A program made the position numbers and the translations under genes. The notes beneath the pieces were generated by a model. It was not told the DNA's origin, searched no databases, and saw only the letters and a program-made list of their open reading frames with translations. Below, piece after piece: positions 8,112 to 17,536 of a stretch of DNA of 64,000 nucleotides. Position 1 is the first letter of the stretch. Each line of letters begins with the position of its first letter. The stretch comes from Bacteroides sp. CAG:770. Its GTDB lineage: Bacteria; Bacteroidota; Bacteroidia; Bacteroidales; UBA932. The stretch spans positions 23,343 through 87,342 of the forward strand of contig FR890669.1 in NCBI GenBank assembly GCA_000435075.1, given 5' to 3'.

Positions 8112-9194
8112 ATGAAATCGATATTATCATTCATCCATAAAGAGTTCCTGCATATATTCAGGGATCCGAGGACAATGCTTATTGTGCTTGTGATGCCAAT
8201 CGTGCAGATACTTCTCTTTGGTTTCGCCATCAGCACTGAAGTCCGAGATGCCGTTGTCGATATTGTGGGAGACCCGGGCGATGCGACTATCCGTGAGATT
8301 GCCCCGAAGCTTGAACACAATACCAGCCTGAGTCTGGGCCGGTACTTGGATACTCCTGCGCTGGCTGAAGATCGTCTGAAGAAAAGAAAATCCAAGGCTG
8401 CCATCATATTTGAACAGGAATATGACAGGGAAAGGGGTTCAGATGAGGGTGCGTCTGTCAGTGTGATTTGTGACGGCGCAGATCCGAACACTGCCCAGAT
8501 GGTCGGCAATTATGTGAAGTCCGTTTTACTGGAAGGACATTCGGTTTCGCTGCCGAGTCCGTCTGTGAAACTGGTCTATAATCCGTCGATGAACTCCTCA
8601 TACAATTTCGTTCCCGGTGTCATGGGCCTGATTCTCATGCTGATATGCTCCATGATGACGGCCGTTTCCATTGTACGTGAAAAAGAATTCGGTACTATGG
8701 AACTGGTCCTTGTGTCACCTGTCCGTCCGGCCTGGATTATAATCAGTAAACTCATTCCATACCTGGTTATCTCCATTTTCAATTACATCACTATCCTGCT
8801 GCTTTCCAGATTTGTGATGAGGGTGCCGATGAATGGAAGTTTTGCCATCCTTTCCCTTGCATCATTGATCTTTGTGGGTACATCACTTGGACTTGGGCTG
8901 CTGATTTCGACGATTGCATCCACCCAACAGACAGCCTTGCTGATCTGCGGAATGGGACTTACAATGCCGACCATGATGTTTGCAGGAATAATCTTTCCGT
9001 GTGAGAGCATGCCGTTTGCCCTGCAGCTTCTGTCCGACATCATACCTGCCAAATGGTACATTATAATTGCCAAGAAAATCATGATTCAAGGTGCTGGATT
9101 CATGTCGATTGCCCCTGAAATGCTTGTTCTGACATTGATGATGGTTTTCCTTTTGTGGGTGAGTGTCAAGAAGTTCCAGACGCGTTTGAAATAG
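8112..9194 (+). CDS. ABC-2 type permease, first of two
   Basis: 360 residues. One N-terminal membrane helix (about 21-42) is followed by a large extracytoplasmic domain to about residue 165. Five further helices follow, the ABC-2 membrane layout (PF12698). The motif EKEFGTMELVLVSPVRP before the third membrane segment is the typical coupling region for the ATPase. It resembles YbhS/YbhR. It forms the inner-membrane part of the exporter together with the 9254 product. Confidence 0.86.
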   Translation: MKSILSFIHKEFLHIFRDPRTMLIVLVMPIVQILLFGFAISTEVRDAVVDIVGDPGDATIREIAPKLEHNTSLSLGRYLDTPALAEDRLKKRKSKAAIIFEQEYDRERGSDEGASVSVICDGADPNTAQMVGNYVKSVLLEGHSVSLPSPSVKLVYNPSMNSSYNFVPGVMGLILMLICSMMTAVSIVREKEFGTMELVLVSPVRPAWIIISKLIPYLVISIFNYITILLLSRFVMRVPMNGSFAILSLASLIFVGTSLGLGLLISTIASTQQTALLICGMGLTMPTMMFAGIIFPCESMPFALQLLSDIIPAKWYIIIAKKIMIQGAGFMSIAPEMLVLTLMMVFLLWVSVKKFQTRLK

Positions 9195-9212
9195 TGTTGG
9201 TTATTGATGCGA

Positions 9213-9238
9213 GTTTCGAGCTTGCGAAACTTGAGTTA
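9213..9238 (+). repeat. Small intergenic hairpin repeat, copy 1
   Basis: GTTTCG-AGCTTG-CGAAAC followed by TTGAGTTA. A second copy lies at 26374-26399, also just after a stop codon, with one arm changed to CGGAAC, which keeps G-U pairing. It lies between the two permease genes. Confidence 0.5.
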
Positions 9239-9253
9239 TAAAATGAATTGGCT

Positions 9254-10384
9254 ATGGCTTTTAAATATTTGTTGAAAAAAGAATTTCGTCAGTTTCTGAG
9301 GGATCCTGGAATGCCGCGTATGGTGATGACGTTCCCGATTCTGATTGTGCTGGTCTTCCCATTCGCTGCTTCCATGGAATTGCGGAATATCAAGCTTGCT
9401 GTCATTGACAATGACCCTAGCAGCGAGTCTTCCCTTCTGGTCGAGAAATGCGTGAATTCGGGTTATTTTATCTTGCAGGATATTTGCGAGACTCCGGAGA
9501 AGGCAAGGTCAATGATGGACAACGGTGACATTGACGCGACTCTTACGATAAATTCCGGGTTTTCGAAGTATATGGGCGGTGGAACTCAGTTGTCGGATCC
9601 TTTGCCCGTAGGGATTGCGGTCAATACGGTCAATGGAACTCGCGGAAGCATTGGCTCGAAGTACCTGACAGGTTGTATTTCGTCGTTTCTGGTCAGCAAT
9701 GGCGGTCTCGGGGCTGGTCCGGGGGCGTCCTGGGCTCAGGTTTCTGCTCCGGGTATCGATGTCTCATACCTGTTCAACCCATATCTGGATTATAAATTGT
9801 TCATGCTTCCGGCATTGATAGTGATCTCCATCACGATGATGTGCGGATTTCTGCCTTCGTTGAATATCGTGGGCGAAAAGGAGAAGGGAACGATTGAGCA
9901 GATCAATGTTACTCCGGTGCGCAAGAGTACGTTCATTATATGTAAGATGATTCCGTATGTGGTTGTAGCATATACGATTCTGTTTACCTGCCTTCTTCTG
10001 ACGCGGCTCTCGTATGGCTACAGCTGCCAGGGGAGCGTCCTGCTGATTTCGCTGTTTACATTGGCCCATATTGTCGTGATGGCTTCGTTTGGGCTTCTTA
10101 TTTCGAATTTCAGCGACAATACCCAGCAGGCGATGTTCGTAATCTGGTTTTTCAGTATGATCTTCATGCTGATGAGCGGTATTTTCACGCCGATAGAGTC
10201 AATGCCGAAGTGGGCGGAGATGATTACATATGCAAATCCGCTCAGGTATTATGCGGATGCCATGCGCTCCATCTACCTTAAGGGCGGCGGTCTTCCGGAT
10301 ACTTGGTTTGATCTGGCCTGTCTTATGGGTATCGGTTCGGTTACAACCTTGTGTGCGATAACGTCTTATAGGAAAACTACATAA
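9254..10384 (+). CDS. ABC-2 type permease, second of two
   Basis: 376 residues from ATG 9254; a TTG at 9248 would add two residues. Same layout as its neighbour: an N-terminal helix, a large periplasmic loop, then five helices, with EKEKGTIEQINVTPVRK as the coupling motif. It is the last gene of the seven-gene efflux operon, and a strong hairpin follows at 10451. Two different permeases and two different ATPases imply a heteromeric exporter. The substrate is unknown; drugs, bile acids or other amphiphiles are possible. Confidence 0.86.
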   Translation: MAFKYLLKKEFRQFLRDPGMPRMVMTFPILIVLVFPFAASMELRNIKLAVIDNDPSSESSLLVEKCVNSGYFILQDICETPEKARSMMDNGDIDATLTINSGFSKYMGGGTQLSDPLPVGIAVNTVNGTRGSIGSKYLTGCISSFLVSNGGLGAGPGASWAQVSAPGIDVSYLFNPYLDYKLFMLPALIVISITMMCGFLPSLNIVGEKEKGTIEQINVTPVRKSTFIICKMIPYVVVAYTILFTCLLLTRLSYGYSCQGSVLLISLFTLAHIVVMASFGLLISNFSDNTQQAMFVIWFFSMIFMLMSGIFTPIESMPKWAEMITYANPLRYYADAMRSIYLKGGGLPDTWFDLACLMGIGSVTTLCAITSYRKTT

Positions 10385-10450
10385 TCATCTACAAGTAAGT
10401 TGCAATAATGGCCGAACTTGCAGATATCTCGATTATTCACTACCTTTCGG

Positions 10451-10490
10451 AATATGGCTCACTGTGCGGAAGACAGTGATTTGCCATATT
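10451..10490 (+). terminator. Two-part stem-loop after the efflux operon
   Basis: The arms AATATGGC/GCCATATT (8 bp) and TCACTGT/ACAGTGA (7 bp) enclose the loop GCGGAAG. There is no U tract after it, so it may be a 3' stabiliser or attenuator rather than a classical terminator. Confidence 0.45.
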
Positions 10491-10528
10491 GGAGTAAATA
10501 ATTGATAACCTATTGATAATCTGCTTGT

Positions 10529-12913
10529 ATGAAGAAGATACTTTCCTTTGTCGCATTGATGCTCATCGGCTTGTCGCATGTGAATGCACAGACTGTAATG
10601 GTCAATGTATTCGCTCCGACAAGCAAGTCGAAATGCGATGTATATAAGTCGAACGAACGATCAGTTTCCATTAGCGGATACAATGTCAAGGGGGGATTTA
10701 CATTGGGGTCCCCATCCGGCGGATTGATTGCCGACAATGTACCGGGAAAGGCTGTGTTCAACCTTAAGGGGGCTTATGGCAAGATGACGCTGATTATGGG
10801 GCCTTCTGCTATTGGCTCGTATGGCTCTGGCAATTCTATTGTGACTATTTCGGGAGATGGAAAAAGACTTCTGGATGAGGTTGTTTTCGGATATGATGCC
10901 CCGAGGTTTTATACTTTCGATGTTGCGGGTGTCAATGAATTGACATTCACTATTCCACGAGGAAGCCTGGACGTGGCTTTTGGAAATATCAAGTTGTGGA
11001 AGGCGGGCGTTACCCCATCCAATCCCAATACATTGCTTTCTGGTTTGCCGAATGGGACTGTGGACATGATGAAGACCAATCAGCTTTATTACATGAAGGG
11101 AAATGGCGGCGTGAAGCCTGTCGTGGGAGACCGGTTCAAGTCAAGCATGTCAGAGGTAAAGACGATAAGCATTACCCGTAAGGATTATGATTCCGGAATC
11201 CAGTTTTCTGTATCTCAGGCTCTTTCGGGAAAGGAACAGGGAACCGCCTGCTTCTGGCTTGACAAGAGGTATGACAAGGTTTCATTCGTTGTGGGCCCGA
11301 GAGATAATCAGAGTACCAACTCCAGTGCCTGGCTTATCGTAAAGGCGGACAAGAAGACAGTATATGAAGGGATGATAACCCAGAGAGACCTCGCTAAACA
11401 AGTGGTGGTCGATGTGAATGGAGCTACGCAGTTGGCATTTACCTGTGAGTACCGTAACAGTGATTTCCTCGGAGGCATAACATACGGCGTAGTGGATATC
11501 AAGGCTCACCCGCAAGGAGATTCATCTGTTCCTGCGGAGGGACTTGTCAATTACAATAGGGACAGGATTTCCAAACTGCCGGATATCTGCCCGCTTATGT
11601 CCTCTATCAAACCTTATTCGGTTCGTGGTGTCAGTGCTGCAAATAATACTCTGTTCGAGGGAGAATCCCGTCATTATACATTCTCGATGGGTGGTGAACG
11701 CTATTGGGAAGGCCTGCTCCTGACGACAGGCAATACGATGCTGGGGGACAGGGTGGATTCTTATGCGGAGTTTGACCTGGCAGGGGAGTATGACTGGATA
11801 AGTTTCGATGCTGGATGTCTCAGCAAGAATCACGTATTGGATGATGACAATCTCCGCATCTATGCCGACGGGCAGCTTGTCTTCGACAAGACCATATACT
11901 GCACATGGCCTAACCAGCATCACGAAATCCCTGTTTCAAAGTGCCGCACGCTCAGGTTCGAGAAGATGGGCAACGGAAAAAACAAGCAGACTATCATAGG
12001 TGTGGGTGACATTATTCTCTATCGTGGCAAGCCTGTTCCTAACAATGTTTTCGAGCATGACGTGCCGGACTGCCCGTTTGAGACAGACCTGATAGACCTT
12101 TGCGGCAAGCCTTATTTCCATTTTGTCGGAAGGTATGTAAGTGATTTGACCGGATTCAGCATGGACGAATGTTTCCACGACGGAAGCACTATCACGAAGT
12201 ATTTCCAGATGAAGGACGGAAGACAGATCAACAAGGGTTTCATGCTGGAGACAAACATTCCTCTAGGACTGGAGAATGTGACGGTCATGGATGCCGTATT
12301 CATGGCATTGACAGGAGTAGGCGCGACTATCAGCGGCTCTGATGTTGCGGCATATACAGGAGTCAGCGGCGGAGTCTCAGGCGGAACTCCGACGGCGGGC
12401 ATCTTCCTGCTCCTGGAGGACAAGAACAGCAAACAGGCTTCGGCTGCGGCGTTCAATCCTTATGGCGAATATGAGAGCTGTACTTTCACTGTCGCCAACA
12501 AGATGGAGCACATGGATGAGTTCGATGATGTATTCCAGAACAGGAGTGAAGAGGCGGTGAAGAATCCTGTCAAGCTCAATGTGTTTGCTGATCAGGTACT
12601 TGTAGGGGAGTTCTGGCTGGACAACAAGATGCAGCCTCTTACGGTTACAGTCCCGATCTTCAAGTGCCATCAGCTTATGTTCTGGCTTGAGTGCGGGGAC
12701 AAGCGCTCGGGGCAGTATGTCTTCTATGACTTGAAACTCAGCAAGGCGCCTTGCAACATTGAGATTCCTTCTGAATATACTCCTTCCCTGAAGGTTCAGT
12801 CCGAAACGGATGCCAAGTCGGGGGCATCGGATCAGGTGCAGGATGACAAGAAATCCAAGAAGACGAAGCAGCGGCTTGGAGCATCTGAACTGTTCCGGCT
12901 TTTGGGCCTATAA
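10529..12913 (+). CDS. Secreted protein of four NPCBM-like modules
   Basis: 794 residues with a signal peptide ending near VNAQ (residues 1-20). Four stretches share the pattern 'Y-x-hydrophobic strand, short polar loop, VxADGKxVxE strand, then a final strand such as FGNIKLWKAG or VVDIKAH': about residues 70-162, 235-335, 405-520 and 645-770. This resembles the NPCBM/NEW2 beta-sandwich that binds carbohydrate, but the match is by eye. The C-terminal 30 residues are Lys-rich and probably disordered. No catalytic motif was seen. It is monocistronic, between a hairpin and a bidirectional terminator. Possible role: surface or periplasmic glycan or cell-wall binding (inference). Confidence 0.7.
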   Translation: MKKILSFVALMLIGLSHVNAQTVMVNVFAPTSKSKCDVYKSNERSVSISGYNVKGGFTLGSPSGGLIADNVPGKAVFNLKGAYGKMTLIMGPSAIGSYGSGNSIVTISGDGKRLLDEVVFGYDAPRFYTFDVAGVNELTFTIPRGSLDVAFGNIKLWKAGVTPSNPNTLLSGLPNGTVDMMKTNQLYYMKGNGGVKPVVGDRFKSSMSEVKTISITRKDYDSGIQFSVSQALSGKEQGTACFWLDKRYDKVSFVVGPRDNQSTNSSAWLIVKADKKTVYEGMITQRDLAKQVVVDVNGATQLAFTCEYRNSDFLGGITYGVVDIKAHPQGDSSVPAEGLVNYNRDRISKLPDICPLMSSIKPYSVRGVSAANNTLFEGESRHYTFSMGGERYWEGLLLTTGNTMLGDRVDSYAEFDLAGEYDWISFDAGCLSKNHVLDDDNLRIYADGQLVFDKTIYCTWPNQHHEIPVSKCRTLRFEKMGNGKNKQTIIGVGDIILYRGKPVPNNVFEHDVPDCPFETDLIDLCGKPYFHFVGRYVSDLTGFSMDECFHDGSTITKYFQMKDGRQINKGFMLETNIPLGLENVTVMDAVFMALTGVGATISGSDVAAYTGVSGGVSGGTPTAGIFLLLEDKNSKQASAAAFNPYGEYESCTFTVANKMEHMDEFDDVFQNRSEEAVKNPVKLNVFADQVLVGEFWLDNKMQPLTVTVPIFKCHQLMFWLECGDKRSGQYVFYDLKLSKAPCNIEIPSEYTPSLKVQSETDAKSGASDQVQDDKKSKKTKQRLGASELFRLLGL

Positions 12914-12918
12914 GCAAA

Positions 12919-12944
12919 CAGACCACTTCATATGAGGTGGTCTG
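12919..12944. terminator. Bidirectional terminator
   Basis: CAGACCAC, a 10-base loop, then GTGGTCTG followed by TCTTGT. It separates two convergent genes. Confidence 0.8.
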
Positions 12945-12972
12945 TCTTGTAAATATATGAATGTCAATGTCT

Positions 12973-14139
12973 TTAGAGGCTCTCTCTGAGGACCTGGATG
13001 ACTTCGTCCCTGCTGAGAATATAGTATCCGCCTTTGCAGATGGGGCATGCGTCGGCCATGCCTTCGAGAAGCTCAGGTCTTGCTCCGCATTCTGTGATGT
13101 TCATGGCAAGTCCAAGTTCACGCATCCAATTCTCCATGGTCTCCAGACCCTCCATTGCAATCTCCTCGTCTGTCTTGTTGCCTGTCGTAACGTTCCAGAC
13201 ATTGACGGCAAGTCTTCTGAATCTGGCGACTGCATCCGGGGACTTTCTTACCAGCAGGCGATAGTAGGCTCCGCTCACGGCCGAGAGAGTGTGCCCGTGT
13301 GTCGCGTCTGTGTATGCTGCAACCGCCTGTCCAAGCATGTGGACCATCCAGTCTGTGGCTTTGCCTCTGTCAATGAGGGAGTTGAGCGCCCATGTGGCGG
13401 TCCACATGATGTTTGATCTGGCCTCGTAATCATTGGCATTGACAAGAGCCTTGCGCGAGCTGGTGACGAGCGAACGCATCAGTCCTTCGGAGATGTAGTC
13501 GCTGGTGTTGTCGTCGTTGCCGGAGAGATACTGCTCCAGAATGTGGCTCATGATGTCGTAGATGCCCGCTACCATCTGGTATTTCGGGACGGTGAAAGTG
13601 AATGTCGGGTTCAGGATGGAGAAATCCGGGTTGCGGAAATTGTAGTGCAGCTTAAGCTTCTCGGTGTGGTTGGTGATGACTGCGCAGTCGTTCATTTCTG
13701 AGCCTGTGCCTGCCATGGTGAGCACGCAGCCTACCGGTATCCAGCGGCATGTGAGAGGCTTCCAGTTCTTGAAATAGTCCTCCCAAGGGTCTCCGTCGTG
13801 CCATGCGCAGCCGGTCACCGCCTTGCAGTAATCGATGGTGGAACCGCCGCCCACGCCGAGGATAAGGTCAATGTTTTCCTGTCTTGCGAGCCTGGCTCCT
13901 TCTATGACTTTTTCAATGGTAGGGTTCGGCATGACGCCTGACAGTTCGACTATCTGGCTTCCGGCTTTTTTCAGTTCTGCCATCACGAGGTCATAGATGC
14001 CGTATTTCTTTATGCTTCCTCCGCCATAGACCAGCATGACCTTTGGCCCGTAGTTCTTCAATTCTTCGCTGAGCTTGCTTAATGAATCCTCTCCGAAAAT
14101 CAGTTTCGTGGGGTTATGGAATGTGAAATTGCCTAACAT
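12973..14139 (-). CDS. Iron-containing alcohol dehydrogenase (butanol dehydrogenase / YqhD type)
   Basis: 388 residues, the full family length (PF00465). The N-terminal Rossmann-like half shows VMLVYGGGSIKKYG and GVGGGSTIDYCKAV, the nucleotide-binding region of YqhD/BdhA enzymes. The metal ligands are visible as Asp and His in YDIMSHILEQ and two His in the region HMLGQAVAAYTDATHGH. It reduces aldehydes with NADPH in the cytoplasm, for detoxification or fermentation. On the minus strand upstream, CTATCTTTAC at 14154-14163 is a near-consensus -7 box. It stands alone, convergent with the gene at 10529 and divergent from aspartase. Confidence 0.88.
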   Translation of the reverse strand: MLGNFTFHNPTKLIFGEDSLSKLSEELKNYGPKVMLVYGGGSIKKYGIYDLVMAELKKAGSQIVELSGVMPNPTIEKVIEGARLARQENIDLILGVGGGSTIDYCKAVTGCAWHDGDPWEDYFKNWKPLTCRWIPVGCVLTMAGTGSEMNDCAVITNHTEKLKLHYNFRNPDFSILNPTFTFTVPKYQMVAGIYDIMSHILEQYLSGNDDNTSDYISEGLMRSLVTSSRKALVNANDYEARSNIMWTATWALNSLIDRGKATDWMVHMLGQAVAAYTDATHGHTLSAVSGAYYRLLVRKSPDAVARFRRLAVNVWNVTTGNKTDEEIAMEGLETMENWMRELGLAMNITECGARPELLEGMADACPICKGGYYILSRDEVIQVLRESL

Positions 14140-14306
14140 GGTTCTTGTTTTTTTGTAAAGATAGGGAGATTATCCTTAGGAAGGGCTACCATTTTTACGG
14201 AATTTTCAGGAGAATGCAATTCTTATGGGCAGATTTGCGTAAAAATGTGCCAAATTGTTAAGAGTATTGCGGTTTTTACGAATAAATTGAAATTTATATC
14301 GTAGTT

Positions 14307-14338
14307 TTTGCTTATGATTTCTTTTAATCTTATATTTG
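14307..14338 (+). promoter_or_regulatory. aspA promoter
   Basis: TTTG at 14307-14310, 20 bp spacer, TATATTTG at 14331-14338. This is a textbook Bacteroidota promoter, 46 bp before the start codon. Confidence 0.8.
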
Positions 14339-14384
14339 TGCATATAAACTAAAACAATTTACAAACAGATAACAATAATTCGTT

Positions 14385-15779
14385 ATGAGCGAAGAGAAAT
14401 TCAGAATTGAATCTGACCTTCTTGGTGAACTTCAGGTTCCTGTTGATGCCTATTATGGTGTTCAGACACAGAGGGCTATCAATAACTATAAGATTTCCAA
14501 CACCAGAATGTGCGATTACCCTGAGTATGTCATCGCAATGGCTTGCATCAAGCTGGCTGCTGCGCAGACTAATAAGGAACTCGGAGCCATGGATGGAAAG
14601 ATCGCTGATGCTATTGTAGAGGCTTGCCGCGAGATTATCGACGGTAAGTTCCACGACCAGTTCCCTGTGGATATGATGCAGGGCGGTGCTGGAACATCTG
14701 TGAACATGAATGCGAACGAGGTTATTGCCAACAGGGCTCTTGAAATCATGGGACACAAGAAAGGCGAATATCAGTTCTGCTCTCCTAACGATCATGTGAA
14801 CTGTGCCCAGTCCACCAATGACGCATATCCTTCAGCATTCCGTTATGCTTTCATCAGAATGAACAGAAATCTGGAGAAGGCTCTCAAGGATCTCATCGAT
14901 GCTTTCAAGGCAAAGGGTGAGGAGTTCAATGATGTGATCAAGATGGGACGTACACAGCTTCAGGATGCAGTTCCTATGACATCCGGCCAGGAGTTCCACG
15001 CTTATGCGACCAACCTCGAGGAAGAGGTTCTCAATATTGAGAGAAATGTGAATCTCCTTTATGAAATCAATATGGGTGGAACAGCAATCGGTACCGGTCT
15101 GAATGCGAAGCCAGGTTTCCCTGAGTTGTGCGCAAAGAAGATGACCGAGCTTACCGGCGAGAAGTTCATCGCTGCTCCTGACCTCGTGGAGGCTACTCCT
15201 GATACAGGTGCTTATGTAAGTTACTCTGGCGCTCTGAAGAGACTTGCCGTTAAACTTTCCAAGATTTGCAATGACCTCAGACTCATGGCTTCAGGTCCTC
15301 GTTGCGGTTTGAAGGAAATCAATCTTCCTCCAATGGCTCCGGGCTCGTCTATCATGCCTGGCAAGGTCAATCCTGTTATCCCTGAAGTTACCAACCAGGT
15401 TTGCTTCAAGGTTATCGGTAATGATATGACAGTTTCATTTGCGGCAGAGGCCGGACAGCTGCAGCTCAATGTTATGGAGCCGGTTATCGCCGAGTCCATC
15501 ATGGAGAGCATCACTTGGCTTACCAATGCCATGAACACTCTTCGCGAGAAGTGTATAAACGGCATCACCGTAAACAAGGAACGTTGCTATGAAATGGTCA
15601 AGAACAGTATCGGTATCGTGACAGCCCTTAACCCTATCATCGGTTACAAGGCCAGCACGAAGGTTGCCAAAGAGGCGCTCGAAACCAACCGTTCAGTCTA
15701 TGACATCGTCCTCGAAAGAGGGATCCTCACAAAAGAGGAGCTTGACAAGGCTCTCGATCCTAAAAATATGATAGGATAG
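14385..15779 (+). CDS. aspA: Aspartate ammonia-lyase (aspartase)
   Basis: 464 residues, full length for the fumarase/aspartase superfamily. It converts L-aspartate to fumarate and ammonia in the cytoplasm, feeding the fumarate-respiration branch common in gut Bacteroidales. The superfamily signature GSSIMPGKVNP is present near residue 320, with GGAGTSVNMNANEV and QSTNDAYPSAFR earlier. The region around NYKIS at the N-terminus fits aspartase better than fumarase; a fumarase role is less likely. It has a canonical promoter and its own terminator. It contains no copy of the GTCAATG heptamer, unlike most genes here. Confidence 0.92.
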   Translation: MSEEKFRIESDLLGELQVPVDAYYGVQTQRAINNYKISNTRMCDYPEYVIAMACIKLAAAQTNKELGAMDGKIADAIVEACREIIDGKFHDQFPVDMMQGGAGTSVNMNANEVIANRALEIMGHKKGEYQFCSPNDHVNCAQSTNDAYPSAFRYAFIRMNRNLEKALKDLIDAFKAKGEEFNDVIKMGRTQLQDAVPMTSGQEFHAYATNLEEEVLNIERNVNLLYEINMGGTAIGTGLNAKPGFPELCAKKMTELTGEKFIAAPDLVEATPDTGAYVSYSGALKRLAVKLSKICNDLRLMASGPRCGLKEINLPPMAPGSSIMPGKVNPVIPEVTNQVCFKVIGNDMTVSFAAEAGQLQLNVMEPVIAESIMESITWLTNAMNTLREKCINGITVNKERCYEMVKNSIGIVTALNPIIGYKASTKVAKEALETNRSVYDIVLERGILTKEELDKALDPKNMIG

Positions 15780-15805
15780 TTAGTTGTTAAATAATTATGT
15801 GTGAC

Positions 15806-15839
15806 GGCGGCCTGCAAAGAGAAATCCTTGCTGGCCGCC
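15806..15839 (+). terminator. aspA terminator
   Basis: GGCGGCC, a 20-base loop, then GGCCGCC followed by AATTTATAT, 27 bp after the stop. Confidence 0.7.
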
Positions 15840-16306
15840 AATTTATATAGAGTTGCTGTCAATCTGGAATTAAGAAGTTCGGTTCATTATTTTCCACCGC
15901 ATAAAATGGGGACAACTTAAAATCCCGGTTGATTTGCATTTCGTAGTGCGTCCGAGGCACAAAGCAGTCTCAACGTAAAATCGGTGAAAATATCGGCTAG
16001 TTTTTACACCGTTTTGGCAAATATGATGAAACGGTGTAAAATCAGGCTGTTTTTTACACCGTTTGTTCGCTATTCAGCTACGGAATGCTCACTTACACCA
16101 GTAATAATCCTTTATGTCGAACTATCCGACAATTTATGCTGTGGAAGTGTGAGGTGTATTCTCAAGATGAACAAATAAATTGTACTCGAAAAATTTTTTT
16201 TAAGAGAAATAATTGCTTAATTGCAACTAGAGTGTTGTAGATATTGGAATGCGGACATTTGCTTGTAATAATATAGTTTACATTTATAATTCAAAACACT
16301 GAGGAT
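15840..16306. other. Intergenic stretch before the lipoprotein pair
   Basis: 467 bp with no convincing gene. An ORF at 15984-16178 lacks family signs and runs through the repeats at 16002-16064. The rest is AT-rich, and no consensus promoter was found just upstream of 16307. Confidence 0.6.
16002..16064. repeat. Three alternating 13-bp inverted repeats
   Basis: TTTTACACCGTTT at 16002-16014, its exact complement AAACGGTGTAAAA at 16029-16041, and TTTTACACCGTTT again at 16052-16064. The direct copies are exactly 50 bp apart. The middle arm can pair with either outer arm, giving two mutually exclusive hairpins. Confidence 0.85.
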
Positions 16307-16915
16307 ATGAAAAGATTTATACCTCTGCTCTTTACCTGTTTGATAGTTTTGACGTCAATGTCAGATTGTGAAAAATGGTATGAGAACAACGACGAATCCA
16401 TTTATGTTGACGTTAATGGAAAGACTTTAGGCTACACAATGCCACATTCCTTTATATTGGGAGGCGGATATGTGTTTGCATCGGTCCGCCATTGGGATGA
16501 AGACTCCCTTGCATTTTGGATAAATGCGTCTCCTGTATCTATTTTTGAAAATAAGTATAAGGACGCAATCGACTATAACGTGTGCATTCATACTAAGGGT
16601 GATATTGAATTGAACAAATGGTATCCGTTATTTAGAAGAGAGCGTAAAGATACCGACTGCAACTATGCATTGTGGTATATTGGCGGAGACATATATAGTA
16701 TTTTGGACGGCTCCCTAAAAATCACTAAGATTGAGGATGGACGTCGCAAGATGAAGAAATACAGTGGCGAGTTCTGGTTCAATGCGGTAAACGACAATGA
16801 TCATGATGACATATTGATAGCAAAAAAAGGATGGTTCAAAAATCTTCGTGCGCATGAATATTTTGGTAATAAACAAGAGGAGGAGTCTGATGTTGAAACA
16901 AATATTGAGGAATAG
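16307..16915 (+). CDS. Small secreted protein, paralogue 1 of a tandem pair
   Basis: 202 residues with a hydrophobic N-terminus ending in LTSMSDC. This looks like a lipobox but has Asp before the Cys, which is unusual. Shared blocks with the next gene are DVNGK or EINGAK, GDIELNKWYPL or GDLKLDKWYPL, and YSGEFWFN or YEGEFWFN. No known domain recognised; mostly beta structure. It lies 2 bp before its paralogue, so they form one operon. Function unknown; likely an envelope protein. Confidence 0.75.
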   Translation: MKRFIPLLFTCLIVLTSMSDCEKWYENNDESIYVDVNGKTLGYTMPHSFILGGGYVFASVRHWDEDSLAFWINASPVSIFENKYKDAIDYNVCIHTKGDIELNKWYPLFRRERKDTDCNYALWYIGGDIYSILDGSLKITKIEDGRRKMKKYSGEFWFNAVNDNDHDDILIAKKGWFKNLRAHEYFGNKQEEESDVETNIEE

Positions 16916-16917
16916 TT

Positions 16918-17454
16918 ATGAAAAAATTAGTGGTATTGATGGTGACATCATTCATATTATTGACGTCAATGTCAGATTGTAATAAACTTCTGACCGAATT
17001 GAAGTCCTTGGAGAAACTCACAGTTTCTGCAGAGATTAATGGCGCAAAGTTCTCCGGCAATACATATGACAACGATAATGTGGAGTCTGATTTGATATCA
17101 GTGTCCTGGGCGGACTCTGTAGCCTATATTTTATCAGCGGACATGACTAAGGAAGGTCAGGACATTACTTCAGCTCCAGTCTATTATGTGGTTTTGAGAA
17201 TCAGCATGAAGGTAAAGGGAGATTTGAAGTTGGATAAATGGTATCCTTTGGACATAGATAATGATTATATCTATGATGTAGATGCAAATCAACATCGTAT
17301 AACCGAAGGAATGATGAAAATCAAGAAGAACAAGAAAGGGCGATACGAGGGCGAGTTCTGGTTCAACTCTGAATCTACATATGAGCGGAGCGAAAATAAG
17401 AATCTGACAGTCACAAAAGGAAAATTCAAAAACTACCGGATTGAAGCACATTGA
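16918..17454 (+). CDS. Small secreted protein, paralogue 2 of a tandem pair
   Basis: 178 residues with the same LTSMSDC signal end as the preceding gene and the same order of conserved blocks, so the pair arose by tandem duplication and then diverged strongly. The nucleotide match is best over the signal-peptide end. No catalytic motif. It ends just before a bidirectional terminator shared with the S37 peptidase gene. Function unknown. Confidence 0.75.
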   Translation: MKKLVVLMVTSFILLTSMSDCNKLLTELKSLEKLTVSAEINGAKFSGNTYDNDNVESDLISVSWADSVAYILSADMTKEGQDITSAPVYYVVLRISMKVKGDLKLDKWYPLDIDNDYIYDVDANQHRITEGMMKIKKNKKGRYEGEFWFNSESTYERSENKNLTVTKGKFKNYRIEAH

Positions 17455-17490
17455 TGCTACTGAGAAAGCGGTATCTTAAAAGTGAAAAAA

Positions 17491-17523
17491 CAGAGCTCAT
17501 CCCGACATTCAGGCTGAGCTCTG
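17491..17523. terminator. Bidirectional terminator
   Basis: CAGAGCTCA and TGAGCTCTG enclose 15 bases, with A runs before and T runs after. It lies between convergent genes. Confidence 0.85.
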
Positions 17524-17536
17524 TTTTGAGTTTTTG

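Noticed and set aside
12961..13416. Open frame of 151 codons on the plus strand
   Set aside because: It lies wholly antisense to the iron alcohol dehydrogenase gene; Cys-rich and without a family.
16002..16064. A CRISPR-like array
   Set aside because: Only two direct copies with one inverted copy between them and no cas genes.
15984..16178. Possible small gene of 64 codons
   Set aside because: It runs through the triple inverted repeat, has no promoter and no recognisable protein pattern.
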